DNA from: Lucinisca nassula
Lineage: Eukaryota; Mollusca; Bivalvia; Lucinida; Lucinidae
Assembly (NCBI GenBank): GCA_963580285.1
Contig: OY757011.1
Location: 165,755,406 to 165,819,405 of the forward strand
Length of the DNA stretch: 64,000 nt
Reading direction: 5' to 3'
Positions 63,771 to 64,000 of the stretch are shown piece after piece. How positions within the stretch are numbered: the first letter of the stretch is position 1; every line of letters begins with the position of its first letter. The translations under genes were made by a program, and so were the position numbers. Under the pieces are notes generated by a model. The model worked only from the letters and a program-made list of their open reading frames with translations. It was not told the origin of the DNA and did no database searches.

Positions 63771-64000
63771 ACTAACATCCGTTAAGTTTACACGGATCAG
63801 TCCAAGTCCTCGTTCATGACCAGCCTGCATTTAGAGACAATCGGCATGAGTGTTGTCAGTGCTTTTATTCACTGCCTTGAGATTTCGTGAGTGTACTCTT
63901 CCATCACTGAAGTTGGGCTCGTCCATTCTGCTAAATATGGCACCTAGAATTATATCACAGGACTTACACTGTTTGCATAGGTATCTGTACCATATTCAAG

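Overview
This is a stretch of eukaryotic nuclear DNA, most likely from a marine mollusc and probably a bivalve. That assignment is inferred from AT-rich intergenic DNA, very dense short interspersed and foldback repeats, repeats rich in AGGTCAAGGTCA-type motifs and GTCCCCG ends, and an intronless secreted C-type lectin. There are no bacterial operons and no rRNA or true tRNA genes. Two ordinary host coding regions are convincing: a long, disordered, unrecognised protein on the minus strand (29731-31302) and a secreted coiled-coil C-type lectin on the plus strand (51854-52711). Nearly everything else is mobile or repetitive DNA, much of it nested, and the nesting allows the order of events to be read.

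Layout. 0-3 kb: foldback MITEs, a tRNA-like SINE and a 51-bp minisatellite that happens to stay open in one frame. 3.3-4.8 kb: a Tc1-like transposon with both terminal inverted repeats and a frameshifted transposase. 5-14 kb: MITEs, SINEs, a decayed Tc1 relic (9.8-11.1 kb) and a TIR element with an internal duplication (13.06-14.13 kb). 14203-25240: an 11-kb Ty3/gypsy-type LTR retrotransposon flanked by ATAT on both sides. 25-29 kb: SINEs and foldback MITEs. 29.7-31.3 kb: orphan gene. 32-36 kb: palindromes and a MITE split by a younger retroposon. 36-39.7 kb: a decayed Tc1 copy broken by a MITE that was itself broken by a tandem-repeat-bearing element. 45.7-50.7 kb: a 72-bp minisatellite interleaved with a short retroposon. 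51.8-52.7 kb: lectin. 54-64 kb: more MITEs and SINEs, a LINE reverse-transcriptase relic cut precisely by a TTAA-flanked DNA transposon, and a second copy of the 9.8-kb Tc1 relic.

The most interesting object is the LTR retrotransposon. It has Gag, a canonical GGGAAAC -1 frameshift site, an intact Pol (protease, RT, RNase H, integrase with a GPF motif), and then, inside the element and ahead of the polypurine tract and 3' LTR, a third reading frame. That frame encodes paired C2H2-like zinc fingers, a Ser/Thr-rich linker, a very long Glu/Lys/Arg coiled-coil-like stretch and a C-terminal KCTD-type BTB/T1 domain. It has no ATG at its 5' end but begins just after a strong 3' splice site, the arrangement used for env in gypsy-like elements, so it is probably made from a spliced subgenomic RNA. 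Pol also carries an unusual spacer of about 200 residues, with a hydrophobic segment, between RNase H and integrase. The 5' LTR is rearranged: a 316-bp LTR segment is inverted there, while TATA/R/U5 and the start of gag are missing. The 344 bp of U3 that can be compared look identical by eye, so the insertion is young.

All calls were made by reading the sequence. No database searches were run, so family names rest on motif recognition.
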